Assembly (NCBI RefSeq): GCF_002920915.1
Contig: NZ_PQVF01000006.1
Span: forward strand, 248,001 to 312,000
Length of the DNA: 64,000 bases
Reading direction: 5' to 3'
Origin: Solitalea longa
GTDB lineage: Bacteria; Bacteroidota; Bacteroidia; Sphingobacteriales; Sphingobacteriaceae
The translations under genes were made by a program, and so were the position numbers. The stretch's first letter is position 1. Each line of letters begins with the position of its first letter. The notes under the pieces were generated by a model, which searched no databases, was not told the origin of the DNA, and was given only the letters and a program-made list of their open reading frames with translations. Positions 56,042-64,000 of the stretch are shown piece after piece.

Positions 56042-59000
56042 ATGAATAAAACCTTTACAAAATTTAGTAGTAGAATGCGATTGAATGGTAGCCTTAGGAA
56101 TAAAGGATTAGCTTCCTTGTTTCTGGTTGCCACTTCAATGAATTTGATGGCTCAATCGGAGCCAAAAAAATCTAATGATCCTATTGCGAAAGCAATTGAA
56201 AAATTGGATAACAAAAAAGCAGTTGAAGTTACCGGATATGTAACCGACGAACGGGGACAACCCTTGGAAGGTGTTACCGTTTTGATAAAAGACACTCGTA
56301 TTGCCGTTAAAACCGATAAAATTGGTAATTACAGTATTAAAATGCTGGAAGGATATGATGTCTTGATGTTCAGTTTTCTTGGTTTTAAATACCAGGAAAT
56401 CAATGTGAAAGGAAAGAGATCGGTAAATGTTTCTCTTGAACCTACATCACATCAACTTCAGGATGTGGTAGTGGTAGCCTATGGTAAGCAGCAGAAAAAA
56501 GACGTTGTTACTGCAGTTGCAACTATTAAGGCTGAAGAAATTATGCAACAAGACCAGGTAAATATTGGTAATGTATTGCAAGGTAAAATAGCTGGTGCGA
56601 CTATTATTTCAGGTGCTGGTACGCCTGGTAGAGACAGACCTAACATTATGATCCGTGGTGGTAATCCAAGCACTGCAAACGGTTCACCTTATCAACCTTT
56701 AATGGTAGTTGATGGAGTGCCACTTTATAATGATAATCCAACGGCTGCAAATGGTATTTCATTAAATGGTTTTACACTCGAAGATATTAACCCGGATGAA
56801 ATAGAATCAATTTCAGTATTAAAAGACAATGCCGCTACAGCTGTTTATGGTACCAGGGGGGCTAATGGAGTTATCATAATTACCACCAAGCGTGGAAAAA
56901 TGGGAAAGCCTAAGTTTACCTATTCTACCAGCTATGGTGTTGATAAGCCAACCCGTTTTCCTAAAATGCTTGGTGGTTACCAATATGCGATTGCTCAAAA
57001 TGAAATTGATAAGAATAACGGGCTTACAAAAGGGACTTATAGTGACACTGACCTGGAAATTATTAAAAACAATTCAGATCCATATAAATTTGGTAATACC
57101 AACATGTATGATCTGTTAGTTCAGGGTGATGCAAGCCAACAAACGCATTCACTAAGTGTTAACGGTGGAAATGAGCAGGTGCGTTATTATATTAACGGGT
57201 CAACCGCGATACAGAAAGGGATCATTGATGCGTATGATTATAAACGTTATACCGTACAATCGAACCTTGATTTTAAATTGACCAGTGATTTAAAATTGGC
57301 TGTGAACACCGCTTTTACCAGTTCAAAAATTGATGGTGCTAATAGTACTGCAGAATCTGTTTTCTCGAGTCTTTTCACAAATAATCCGCTAACCCCGATC
57401 TTTAATGCCGATGGATCTTTATATGGAAACGAGGGTGGTAACAGATGGGCTAATATTATCCCTGAACATTCAGGATATACGATAAACAAATCAAACAACA
57501 TTGTAGCAGCGGCTAATCTTGAGTATTCACCTAAGTTTATTCACGGTTTAACGTTCCGCTTAAACAACAATATCAATTTTAATGCTGCTGAATACAAAAA
57601 CTTCTACAGTTATTATAAAACCTTTGTACCTGATGCAAATTCCCCAACCGGTTATTTACAAAAGGGCGGTTTCAGAGCTAATGAATTACGTAATAACCTG
57701 GGAACAGCTACTTACCTCAACACTGATTTTGGGTTTGATTATTCAAACGCGTTTGGTAAACACCGTTTAGGTGTGATGGTATTGGGAACCAATTATTACA
57801 CCTCATCTAATTCTACCCAGGTTTATCGTGATGGAATTATTAAAGGTCTTGAAACCATTTCTCAGGGAAGAAGCACGATGCAAACAATTAATGGTACAGA
57901 TTCCGAAGACGGTAGAGTTGGTGCTGTAGCACGTGTAAATTATGACTTCAATAGTAAATACACATTAGAAGCCTCCATGCGTGCAGACGCCTCGCTTCAC
58001 TTTCCTAAAGGAAACAGATGGGGATATTTCCCAGGTGGTGCTGTGGCTTGGCGCTTAAGCGAAGAAAACTTCATTAAAAACAGTACGCGTTTAAGCTTTA
58101 TCAATGATTTAAAGATCAGAACCTCTATCGGTTTAGCCGGTATAGATAACCTTGCGCCATACAACTACTTTTATTCATATACCCTTTCTACAACTGGTTT
58201 AAGAAATGGTGGTGGTTATGCCTTTGGTGGTACCTATCAACCTGCTTTTGCTTTAGATAACGGTAGCATTCCTAATCCCGATGTAACCTGGGGTAAAAGT
58301 TTGATGAGAAACATCGGTCTTGACTTTTCATTATGGAAAGGTTTGCTTGCAGGTAACTTTGACCTTTGGGATAAAAAGGTTTACGACCTTCCATATAAGA
58401 AACAGTTTACCTACCCAACTACTTTGGGTATAGATGCTCCAAATTTCAACTTTGCAAAAGAATATTATAAAGGTCTGGAGGCGTCTATTTCTAACAGCAC
58501 CAAGTTAGGAAAAGACATGTCGCTGCAAACAACATTGAATGTAACTTATACTTATTCACGCGTTGTTGACTATGGCGAACCTTCAACCATTACTCCGGCC
58601 AACAAAAAAGAAGGATATAGTGTTACAAGCAATAAATACTATAGAGCTCTTGGTATTTTCCAAAGCCAGGAAGAAATTGATGCTTACGAAGTTAACCAGG
58701 ATGGTAATAAAACCAAGAAAAACTCTACTCTTAAGCCTGGAGATATTAAATACGCAGATTTAACCGCTGACGGTATAATTACCGTTGATGATCAGGAAGT
58801 TTTCAATAATGTGAATATCCCACCAGTATCTGGAGGATTGAATGTTACCTTACGTTACAGATCACTTTCTTTAAATGCGATGTTACAGGGTGCAGGTGGC
58901 AATATGGTTAATTTTGTGCCTAGCAGCTTTAGTGAATATGGCTATGAAAACAGCTGGAGACCGGATAATACGGATGCAATTTATCCACGTTTATCAACCG

Positions 59001-59278
59001 CGAGCAATAACTCTCCTACTTCAAAACCTAATACACTTTATATGTTAAAAGGTGATTACCTGAGATTTAAAAATCTACGCCTTTCATATTCAGTGCCTGA
59101 GCGATTCTTGAAAAAAACAGGTTTATCTAATGTAATGATCACCGCTGGGGCAACCAACTTGTGGGCTACCTCTAAAGTAAAAGATATTGATCCTGAGGTA
59201 TTAAACAAAAACTATAATAACGGTGGATATTATCCTACACAACGCAATTATAGCCTTGGTGTAACTGTTGGTTTGTAA
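56042..59278 (+). CDS. SusC/RagA-family TonB-linked outer-membrane receptor
   Basis: 1078 residues from the ATG at 56042, which starts a normal signal peptide (ends LMAQS). Order: CarboxypepD_reg-like domain (about 55-145), plug with QLQDVVVVAYGKQQKKDVVTAVA and the SusC signature (GVPLYNDNP, VLKDNAATAVYGTRGANGVIIITTKRG), then the beta barrel. No N-terminal STN domain, so no anti-sigma/ECF signalling is expected. An upstream in-frame ATG (56015) is less likely. Pairs with the SusD gene 37 bases later. Confidence 0.95.
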   Translation: MNKTFTKFSSRMRLNGSLRNKGLASLFLVATSMNLMAQSEPKKSNDPIAKAIEKLDNKKAVEVTGYVTDERGQPLEGVTVLIKDTRIAVKTDKIGNYSIKMLEGYDVLMFSFLGFKYQEINVKGKRSVNVSLEPTSHQLQDVVVVAYGKQQKKDVVTAVATIKAEEIMQQDQVNIGNVLQGKIAGATIISGAGTPGRDRPNIMIRGGNPSTANGSPYQPLMVVDGVPLYNDNPTAANGISLNGFTLEDINPDEIESISVLKDNAATAVYGTRGANGVIIITTKRGKMGKPKFTYSTSYGVDKPTRFPKMLGGYQYAIAQNEIDKNNGLTKGTYSDTDLEIIKNNSDPYKFGNTNMYDLLVQGDASQQTHSLSVNGGNEQVRYYINGSTAIQKGIIDAYDYKRYTVQSNLDFKLTSDLKLAVNTAFTSSKIDGANSTAESVFSSLFTNNPLTPIFNADGSLYGNEGGNRWANIIPEHSGYTINKSNNIVAAANLEYSPKFIHGLTFRLNNNINFNAAEYKNFYSYYKTFVPDANSPTGYLQKGGFRANELRNNLGTATYLNTDFGFDYSNAFGKHRLGVMVLGTNYYTSSNSTQVYRDGIIKGLETISQGRSTMQTINGTDSEDGRVGAVARVNYDFNSKYTLEASMRADASLHFPKGNRWGYFPGGAVAWRLSEENFIKNSTRLSFINDLKIRTSIGLAGIDNLAPYNYFYSYTLSTTGLRNGGGYAFGGTYQPAFALDNGSIPNPDVTWGKSLMRNIGLDFSLWKGLLAGNFDLWDKKVYDLPYKKQFTYPTTLGIDAPNFNFAKEYYKGLEASISNSTKLGKDMSLQTTLNVTYTYSRVVDYGEPSTITPANKKEGYSVTSNKYYRALGIFQSQEEIDAYEVNQDGNKTKKNSTLKPGDIKYADLTADGIITVDDQEVFNNVNIPPVSGGLNVTLRYRSLSLNAMLQGAGGNMVNFVPSSFSEYGYENSWRPDNTDAIYPRLSTASNNSPTSKPNTLYMLKGDYLRFKNLRLSYSVPERFLKKTGLSNVMITAGATNLWATSKVKDIDPEVLNKNYNNGGYYPTQRNYSLGVTVGL

Positions 59279-59315
59279 TACTATAAATAGCGCTTAACTA
59301 TAAATAAGAAATTAA

Positions 59316-60962
59316 ATGAAAGCTAAAATATTTGCATTATCTATAATGGTCTGCGGAGCTTTAAGTTTATCCAGCTGTAAAACAGGATTGGATCTTGAAC
59401 CTAATGACCGCCTTACTGATGCTCAACTATGGAGTGATCAGAGCCTGGTACTGATGTACACCAATAACTTTTATGCACAGTTACCAAGTGAATTCAACGG
59501 CATAATTTCACCTAGTTGGTTGTTGAGCAGCCTTACTGATGATGCCATGGTTCCTTCAACCAGTACATCCGCAACATCTGCTCGTGGTATTGCCAATCAA
59601 CTTTTTGATGCCAGTAACTCGCCACTAAATTCAACCTGGAATAGCAGGTATACCTTTATCCGCAGGGCCAATTTATACCTGCAAAATATCGACAAGGTGC
59701 CGGGTGATCCTGCTTTGAATACCCGTTTAAAAGCTGAAGTAAGATTTTTACGTGCTTATTATTATTATGATCTGGTACAGTGGTTTGGGGGAGTTCCTAT
59801 TATTACTACAGCACAAAATTATGATGATGTAGACTTATTCCGTCCAAGAAACACTATTGCTGAGTGTTATGATTTTCTGATCGCTGAAATGGATCTTGCG
59901 GCCAATGACTTGCCGACCTCTTATTCAACAGCTGATGCGGGTAGAATTACCAAGCAAGCAGCATTGGCAATAAAATGCCGTGTGGAGATGTTGAAAGGTG
60001 ATTGGGCTACTGCAGCGGCAACAGCCAAAACGATCATGGATTTTAAGAAAAATCCATTGTTAGCTACCTATACAAGTGTGTTTACCACCCCTGCAGCAAC
60101 TAATACTGAAGTAATATTGGCTGTTCAGCATAATAATAGTAAAGATGAACGTGGTACCCAGTTCGACTTATACTCTATGTCTCCTTATTACGGTGGGTCT
60201 GGAAGTAATTGCCCTACACAAAATCTTGTTGATGATTATGAAATGAAGACTACTGGTAAGGCTATTACCGATCCTACTTCAGGCTATGATCCTACTAAAC
60301 CATATCTAAACCGTGATCCTCGCTTAGATGCAACCATCTTATATGATAACGTAGTTTTCAAAAGCAGAAACATGCAAATGTATACCGGTGGACAGGATGT
60401 TACTGTAAATACCGGATTAGGTATCACTGCTGAAAAAATTTCTCCAACAGGTTACTACCTGAAGAAATTTACCAATGAAGGAAATAACATTATGGATGCA
60501 AACGTGAGAAGCAGTTATAACTGGCCATTGATCCGTTTTGCCGAAGTTTTATTGAACTATGCAGAGTGTCAAAATATGGCTGTTGGTCCTGATGATAATG
60601 TTTACGATGCTATCAATCAAATCCGTAAACGTGCCGGTATGCCGAATCTTCCTGCTAATTTAACTAAAGAGGAAATGATATCTGTGATCCGTCACGAACG
60701 CCGCATTGAATTAGCATTTGAAGGTTTCCGTTACTGGGATGCTAAAAGATGGAAAACAGCGGAGAACTGGTTCTCAAGTGCTGCTAACCCGATTAGAAAA
60801 GCAACCATTACGTATGTTGCTGCAACAAATACCAGAACGTACGACTTTACTAAAACGGTTACTTACAACAGATCATTTTTGGAAAAACATTATGTGTTCC
60901 CAATTCCAAAAACAGAGATGGATAAGCCGGGTAACTTAATGATTCAAAATAAAGACTGGTAG
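59316..60962 (+). CDS. SusD/RagB-family lipoprotein
   Basis: 548 residues, lipobox (LSLSSC), then the helical TPR-like SusD fold. Conserved elements: LRAYYYYDLVQWFGGVP, a SusD-like AINQIRKRAGMP and IRHERRIELAFEGFRYWDAKRWK near the C-terminus. Surface lipoprotein capping the SusC receptor; the ligand is unknown since no glycan-active enzyme is nearby. Confidence 0.96.
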   Translation: MKAKIFALSIMVCGALSLSSCKTGLDLEPNDRLTDAQLWSDQSLVLMYTNNFYAQLPSEFNGIISPSWLLSSLTDDAMVPSTSTSATSARGIANQLFDASNSPLNSTWNSRYTFIRRANLYLQNIDKVPGDPALNTRLKAEVRFLRAYYYYDLVQWFGGVPIITTAQNYDDVDLFRPRNTIAECYDFLIAEMDLAANDLPTSYSTADAGRITKQAALAIKCRVEMLKGDWATAAATAKTIMDFKKNPLLATYTSVFTTPAATNTEVILAVQHNNSKDERGTQFDLYSMSPYYGGSGSNCPTQNLVDDYEMKTTGKAITDPTSGYDPTKPYLNRDPRLDATILYDNVVFKSRNMQMYTGGQDVTVNTGLGITAEKISPTGYYLKKFTNEGNNIMDANVRSSYNWPLIRFAEVLLNYAECQNMAVGPDDNVYDAINQIRKRAGMPNLPANLTKEEMISVIRHERRIELAFEGFRYWDAKRWKTAENWFSSAANPIRKATITYVAATNTRTYDFTKTVTYNRSFLEKHYVFPIPKTEMDKPGNLMIQNKDW

Positions 60963-61011
60963 TTTAAACCATTAAAATTAAATTCAATCAAAATAAACAA
61001 AAGGATAAGTG

Positions 61012-61941
61012 ATGAAAAAGGTTCAAAAAATATTAATTCCAGCAATTGCACTGGGTATGTGCATGCAAAGTTGTTATGCTCAGGCAACTAAAAACACTGC
61101 CCCTGTAACAACTGCTGTTGCAGTAAGCAATAATGATGGCATTGAAGCAAGAAAAGCCAAGGCTTTAAATGGATTGACGGATTTTGCTACAGCTACTCCT
61201 GAATTTTTAAAAGCAATGAATGAAGCTGCTGCAGATAGAAACTTTAAACTGGCAGAACAGCTGTACTACGCTGCAGATTATACCAGCCTTTCGTTTGAAC
61301 AGTACGAGAGATTATTTTATGATCCATCAGGCGAATGGGTAAATGATACCTATGGTGACGTTGGTTATACCAAAAAAGCATTTGTTTTACGCAAAGCTAC
61401 TCCTCAGGAGCAGGAGAAAAAGATCGCATTGATCAAAGCTCGTTATGCACCTAAAACCGGTACCCCTATTGCCAATAACCTGGTTGCCATTAATGATAAA
61501 TTGGTTAACCAGCCAGCGCCAGATTTTACGGTTACAACGCTTGATGGTAAAGAGGTTACACTTAGCAGCCTGAAAGGAAAGGTTGTAGTGTTAAACTATT
61601 GGTTTACGCAGTGCCGTGCATGTGTTGAAGAAATGCCTCAGCTTAACGCTATGGTAAGTAAATACAAAGGCAATAAAGATGTTGTTTTTCTTGCCCTTGA
61701 TGTAGTTCCTCAAACCACTGTAGAAGATATTCAGAAGTTCCAAAAAAGGGTGACTTTCGACTATCAGATCGCATTGGGCGGAAAAGATGCAGCAGCAGCT
61801 TATGAGGCCAAAACATTCCCTGCAAATTACCTGATCGATAAAGACGGTGTAATCCGTATGGGTTGGGTAGGTGCAAACCCTTATTCAGTTATGGATATGG
61901 ATAAAATGATCCCAACGCTTTTAAACGCTAAAGCTAAATAA
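61012..61941 (+). CDS. Secreted TlpA-like thioredoxin-fold protein
   Basis: 309 residues from the ATG at 61012 (preceded by AAGGAT; a GTG lies three bases earlier). Signal peptide, an N-terminal helical domain (about 30-165), then a TlpA/AhpC-like thioredoxin domain with LVNQPAPDFTVTTLDGKEV and the active site CRAC (C201, C204). It lies 49 bases after the SusD gene. The N-terminal domain is shared with the next protein. Confidence 0.9.
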   Translation: MKKVQKILIPAIALGMCMQSCYAQATKNTAPVTTAVAVSNNDGIEARKAKALNGLTDFATATPEFLKAMNEAAADRNFKLAEQLYYAADYTSLSFEQYERLFYDPSGEWVNDTYGDVGYTKKAFVLRKATPQEQEKKIALIKARYAPKTGTPIANNLVAINDKLVNQPAPDFTVTTLDGKEVTLSSLKGKVVVLNYWFTQCRACVEEMPQLNAMVSKYKGNKDVVFLALDVVPQTTVEDIQKFQKRVTFDYQIALGGKDAAAAYEAKTFPANYLIDKDGVIRMGWVGANPYSVMDMDKMIPTLLNAKAK

Positions 61942-62037
61942 TAGCAATTAGCTGTCTTTAATTAGCAGCTAGCGCTAATCACAAAAAATCTTAGTTCAGG
62001 CATTGCAATTTGCAATGTCTGAACTTTAATAATCAAC

Positions 62038-62937
62038 ATGGGTATGTTAGGTAATAAAGTGTTTCTTTCATCTGTTTTATTTGTTTTGTTTTCAACGGGA
62101 ATATTGAAGGCGCAAGTGGCGGATAATTCAAAAATCGATTCGGTTCAGAAGCAAACAGAGGCTCGCAAGGTTAAATACCTTAGCGGTCTTCGAAAAGTAA
62201 ATTCAGATAAGGAATTGAAATATGCTGATTCAGTAGCGATAGCGAAAAATATTTTCCAGTCAGATATTCGGTTCTTATCTCAGGACTATCAGCGAATGCA
62301 ATCAAATGAGTTCAATAGAATGATTGAAACCGGGGAGTATAAATGGATAGCGGATACATATGTTGATGCTGATTTTGTAATTAAGGCAAAAGTTGTTCGA
62401 CCTGCCACTAAAGCGGAAGAGGACAAAGGGCTTAATGAACTTAAAGAATATTTTAAATCGCCTAAAGCCCTCGAATGTGAAAAGGTGATCAATTCACAAC
62501 TAGGCAAACCGGCACCTGCATTTTCAGTTGTGGATGTAAATGGCGTTAAATACGACCTTAACGAATTAAAAGGTAAAGTAGTGGTATTAAACTTCTGGTT
62601 CATTGGCTGTGGCCCTTGCCGTAAGGAAGTGCCTAAACTGAATGAACTGGTAGAGAAATACAAAGACAAAGAGGTGGTGTTTTTAGCTTTTGAGGTGAAC
62701 AATAATACGCCTGATAAAGTTAAAGCTATAACAGAAAAATGGTTCAAGTACACGCAGATCCCAACCAAAAGAACTGAAGTTGCTCAACAATATCAAGTGA
62801 AAGTTTACCCAACTTCTTATGTAATTGATCAGCAGGGGATAGTTAGGTTAGGTTTTTTTGCTTATAATCCATTCAAATTACCTGAACTGGATACTACTAT
62901 TGAAAGTCTTTTAAAGCAAAAGCCGGCAAAGAAGTAA
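62038..62937 (+). CDS. Secreted TlpA-like thioredoxin-fold protein, paralogue
   Basis: 299 residues, signal peptide (ends LKAQ). Same architecture as the previous protein: helical N-terminal part with KWIADTYVDADFVIKAKVV, then a thioredoxin domain with GKPAPAFSVVDVNGVKYDL and active site CGPC (C191, C194). Tandem paralogue. Confidence 0.9.
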   Translation: MGMLGNKVFLSSVLFVLFSTGILKAQVADNSKIDSVQKQTEARKVKYLSGLRKVNSDKELKYADSVAIAKNIFQSDIRFLSQDYQRMQSNEFNRMIETGEYKWIADTYVDADFVIKAKVVRPATKAEEDKGLNELKEYFKSPKALECEKVINSQLGKPAPAFSVVDVNGVKYDLNELKGKVVVLNFWFIGCGPCRKEVPKLNELVEKYKDKEVVFLAFEVNNNTPDKVKAITEKWFKYTQIPTKRTEVAQQYQVKVYPTSYVIDQQGIVRLGFFAYNPFKLPELDTTIESLLKQKPAKK

Positions 62938-62980
62938 TTGCAGATTAGTATATTTTATTACGGCTTTTAAAAAATAGAAA

Positions 62981-64000
62981 ATGAAACTAAAACACATTCT
63001 TTTAAGTGTAAGCTGTCTGTTGGTAAGCTTTGCTGTGAATGCACAAGATAGATCGATCAACTTTGAGCACGACGCCACCTGGGCTCAGATCAAAGCGAAA
63101 GCGGTTAAAGAAAAAAAGATAATTTTTATGGATTGCTATACCAGCTGGTGCGGCCCCTGTAAAAAATTAGCCAAAGAAGTATTTACCTACAACGAGGTAG
63201 CCGACTATTTCAATACGCATTTTATTAATGCCAAATTTGACATGGAAAAAGGGGAAGGGCCTGATTTGGCAAAGCAGTATGGCGTTAAAGCGTACCCTAC
63301 GTTGATCTTTATCGATGCTGAAGGTAAACTTATCAGCAAAAGAGAAGGTGCTTTAGAAATTTCAGCCTTGCTTGATTTTGCAAAAAAATCAGTTTCAGGT
63401 GAGTCCTTGGAATTCCTGCAAGCCGAATATAATAAAGGTAATACCAGTCCTGAGTTTATGAAAAAGTTCATGACTCGTATGGAGGGTCAGCGTGCAAATA
63501 CTTCTGTGGTAATTGAAGATTACTTCACTAAGATTCCTCAGGAAAAATGGCAATCAGCTGATAACTGGTATTTCATTACCAGGTACGTTAAAAATGAGTC
63601 TTCACCGGTTTTCAAGTACGTGCTTCAAAATCAGCAGGCTTATGAAAAGAAATACACTGCGGCGGCTGTATCCGATTATTTTGTAGTAGTATATGGTAAT
63701 ACGATTCAGAAAACGGCAAATAGTATTTTCGCTGTAGATGATTTGAAAGACCTGAAAGAAAGATTCAGTAAAATGAGTTTTACCGGAAAAGGTAAACTTG
63801 AATTAGAATGTGACGCAGTTGCTGCGGATATCAGCAAAGATTATAAAACCTATGTCGACGTGATGGCGACTAAGTTTGCTAAATATCCGGAAAAGGATAA
63901 AGCCGATCACCTGTACAAAGTACACTACTTTTGCTGGAAAATGCTTTCGAAAACAGCCGATACAGCTGTTTTGAAAAAGGTGGCTGATATGGCAGCTGTA
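62981..64000 (+). CDS. Secreted thioredoxin-family protein, cut by window end
   Basis: 340 codons are open to the last base with no stop. Signal peptide (ends VNAQ), then directly a thioredoxin-like domain with WCGPC (W56-C60), DMEKGEGPDLAKQYGVKAYPTLIF containing the cis-proline, and a following long helical region of unknown type (about 150 onwards). Differs from the two TlpA-like proteins: the thioredoxin domain is N-terminal. Third thiol protein in the SusCD operon. Confidence 0.92.
   Translation, partial: MKLKHILLSVSCLLVSFAVNAQDRSINFEHDATWAQIKAKAVKEKKIIFMDCYTSWCGPCKKLAKEVFTYNEVADYFNTHFINAKFDMEKGEGPDLAKQYGVKAYPTLIFIDAEGKLISKREGALEISALLDFAKKSVSGESLEFLQAEYNKGNTSPEFMKKFMTRMEGQRANTSVVIEDYFTKIPQEKWQSADNWYFITRYVKNESSPVFKYVLQNQQAYEKKYTAAAVSDYFVVVYGNTIQKTANSIFAVDDLKDLKERFSKMSFTGKGKLELECDAVAADISKDYKTYVDVMATKFAKYPEKDKADHLYKVHYFCWKMLSKTADTAVLKKVADMAAV

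Overview
The window is a piece of a Bacteroidota chromosome, most likely from the Sphingobacteriia (Pedobacter/Solitalea-like; the genus is an inference). The evidence is a SusC/SusD pair, several OM beta-barrel proteins with carboxypeptidase-regulatory domains, promoters of the TAnnTTTG type, weak ribosome binding sites, an AT-rich composition, a small Hc1-like histone and a FtsZ with the long Bacteroidota tail. No phage or insertion-sequence transposase is visible.

Layout. 1-12.7 kb is the division and cell-wall (dcw) cluster, all on +: end of ftsI, murE, a foreign-looking four-helix-bundle gene, mraY, murD, ftsW, murG, murC, ftsQ, ftsA, ftsZ. The MurE signature points to meso-diaminopimelate peptidoglycan. 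12.9-14.1 kb is an alpha-oxoamine-synthase-type PLP enzyme (sphingolipid or sulfonolipid type chemistry possible). 14.5-14.7 kb holds three tandem tRNA-Cys genes with an odd anticodon loop. 15.1-25.2 kb is housekeeping: truncated haemoglobin with a membrane partner, the Hc1-like protein, dapA, ligA, an AcpH-like protein, tyrS, a DJ-1/PfpI protein and a secreted lactonase.

25.2-30.8 kb looks like a GalNAc/HexNAc locus: an APH-fold sugar kinase and a GH109-type Gfo/Idh enzyme diverge from a region with two identical LacI-type operator cores, followed by a DUF3472 protein and a LacI-family regulator. 31-34.3 kb carries a DEAD-box-like protein with decayed catalytic motifs and a secreted trehalase. 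34.4-40.6 kb is an accessory stretch: an orphan HigA, an NmrA-like protein, an AraC regulator, a HigBA toxin-antitoxin pair and a series of codirectional single small genes (three lipoproteins, an LMW-phosphatase-like protein, a hypothetical) whose boundaries look like decayed integron cassette junctions. 40.7-49.2 kb has YceH, ferritin, a NarL-type two-component pair with a TPR sensor, two envelope proteins and a large OM receptor-like protein.

49.8-55.4 kb is a tight + operon of a K+ channel, an AI-2E-family exporter and a three-part efflux pump (TolC, HlyD/EmrA, MFS/EmrB). 56-64 kb is a SusC/SusD pair followed by three secreted thioredoxin-fold proteins, the last cut by the window end.

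The most notable signals are the three tRNA-Cys genes with C33 instead of U33, the cassette-like array at 37-40.3 kb, the LacI operator pair in the GalNAc locus with a decayed duplicate of the kinase gene end, the four-helix-bundle gene with inverted AATTTG-rich flanks inside the dcw cluster, and several inverted-repeat families in intergenic gaps. These rest on reading the sequence alone; no database search was possible.
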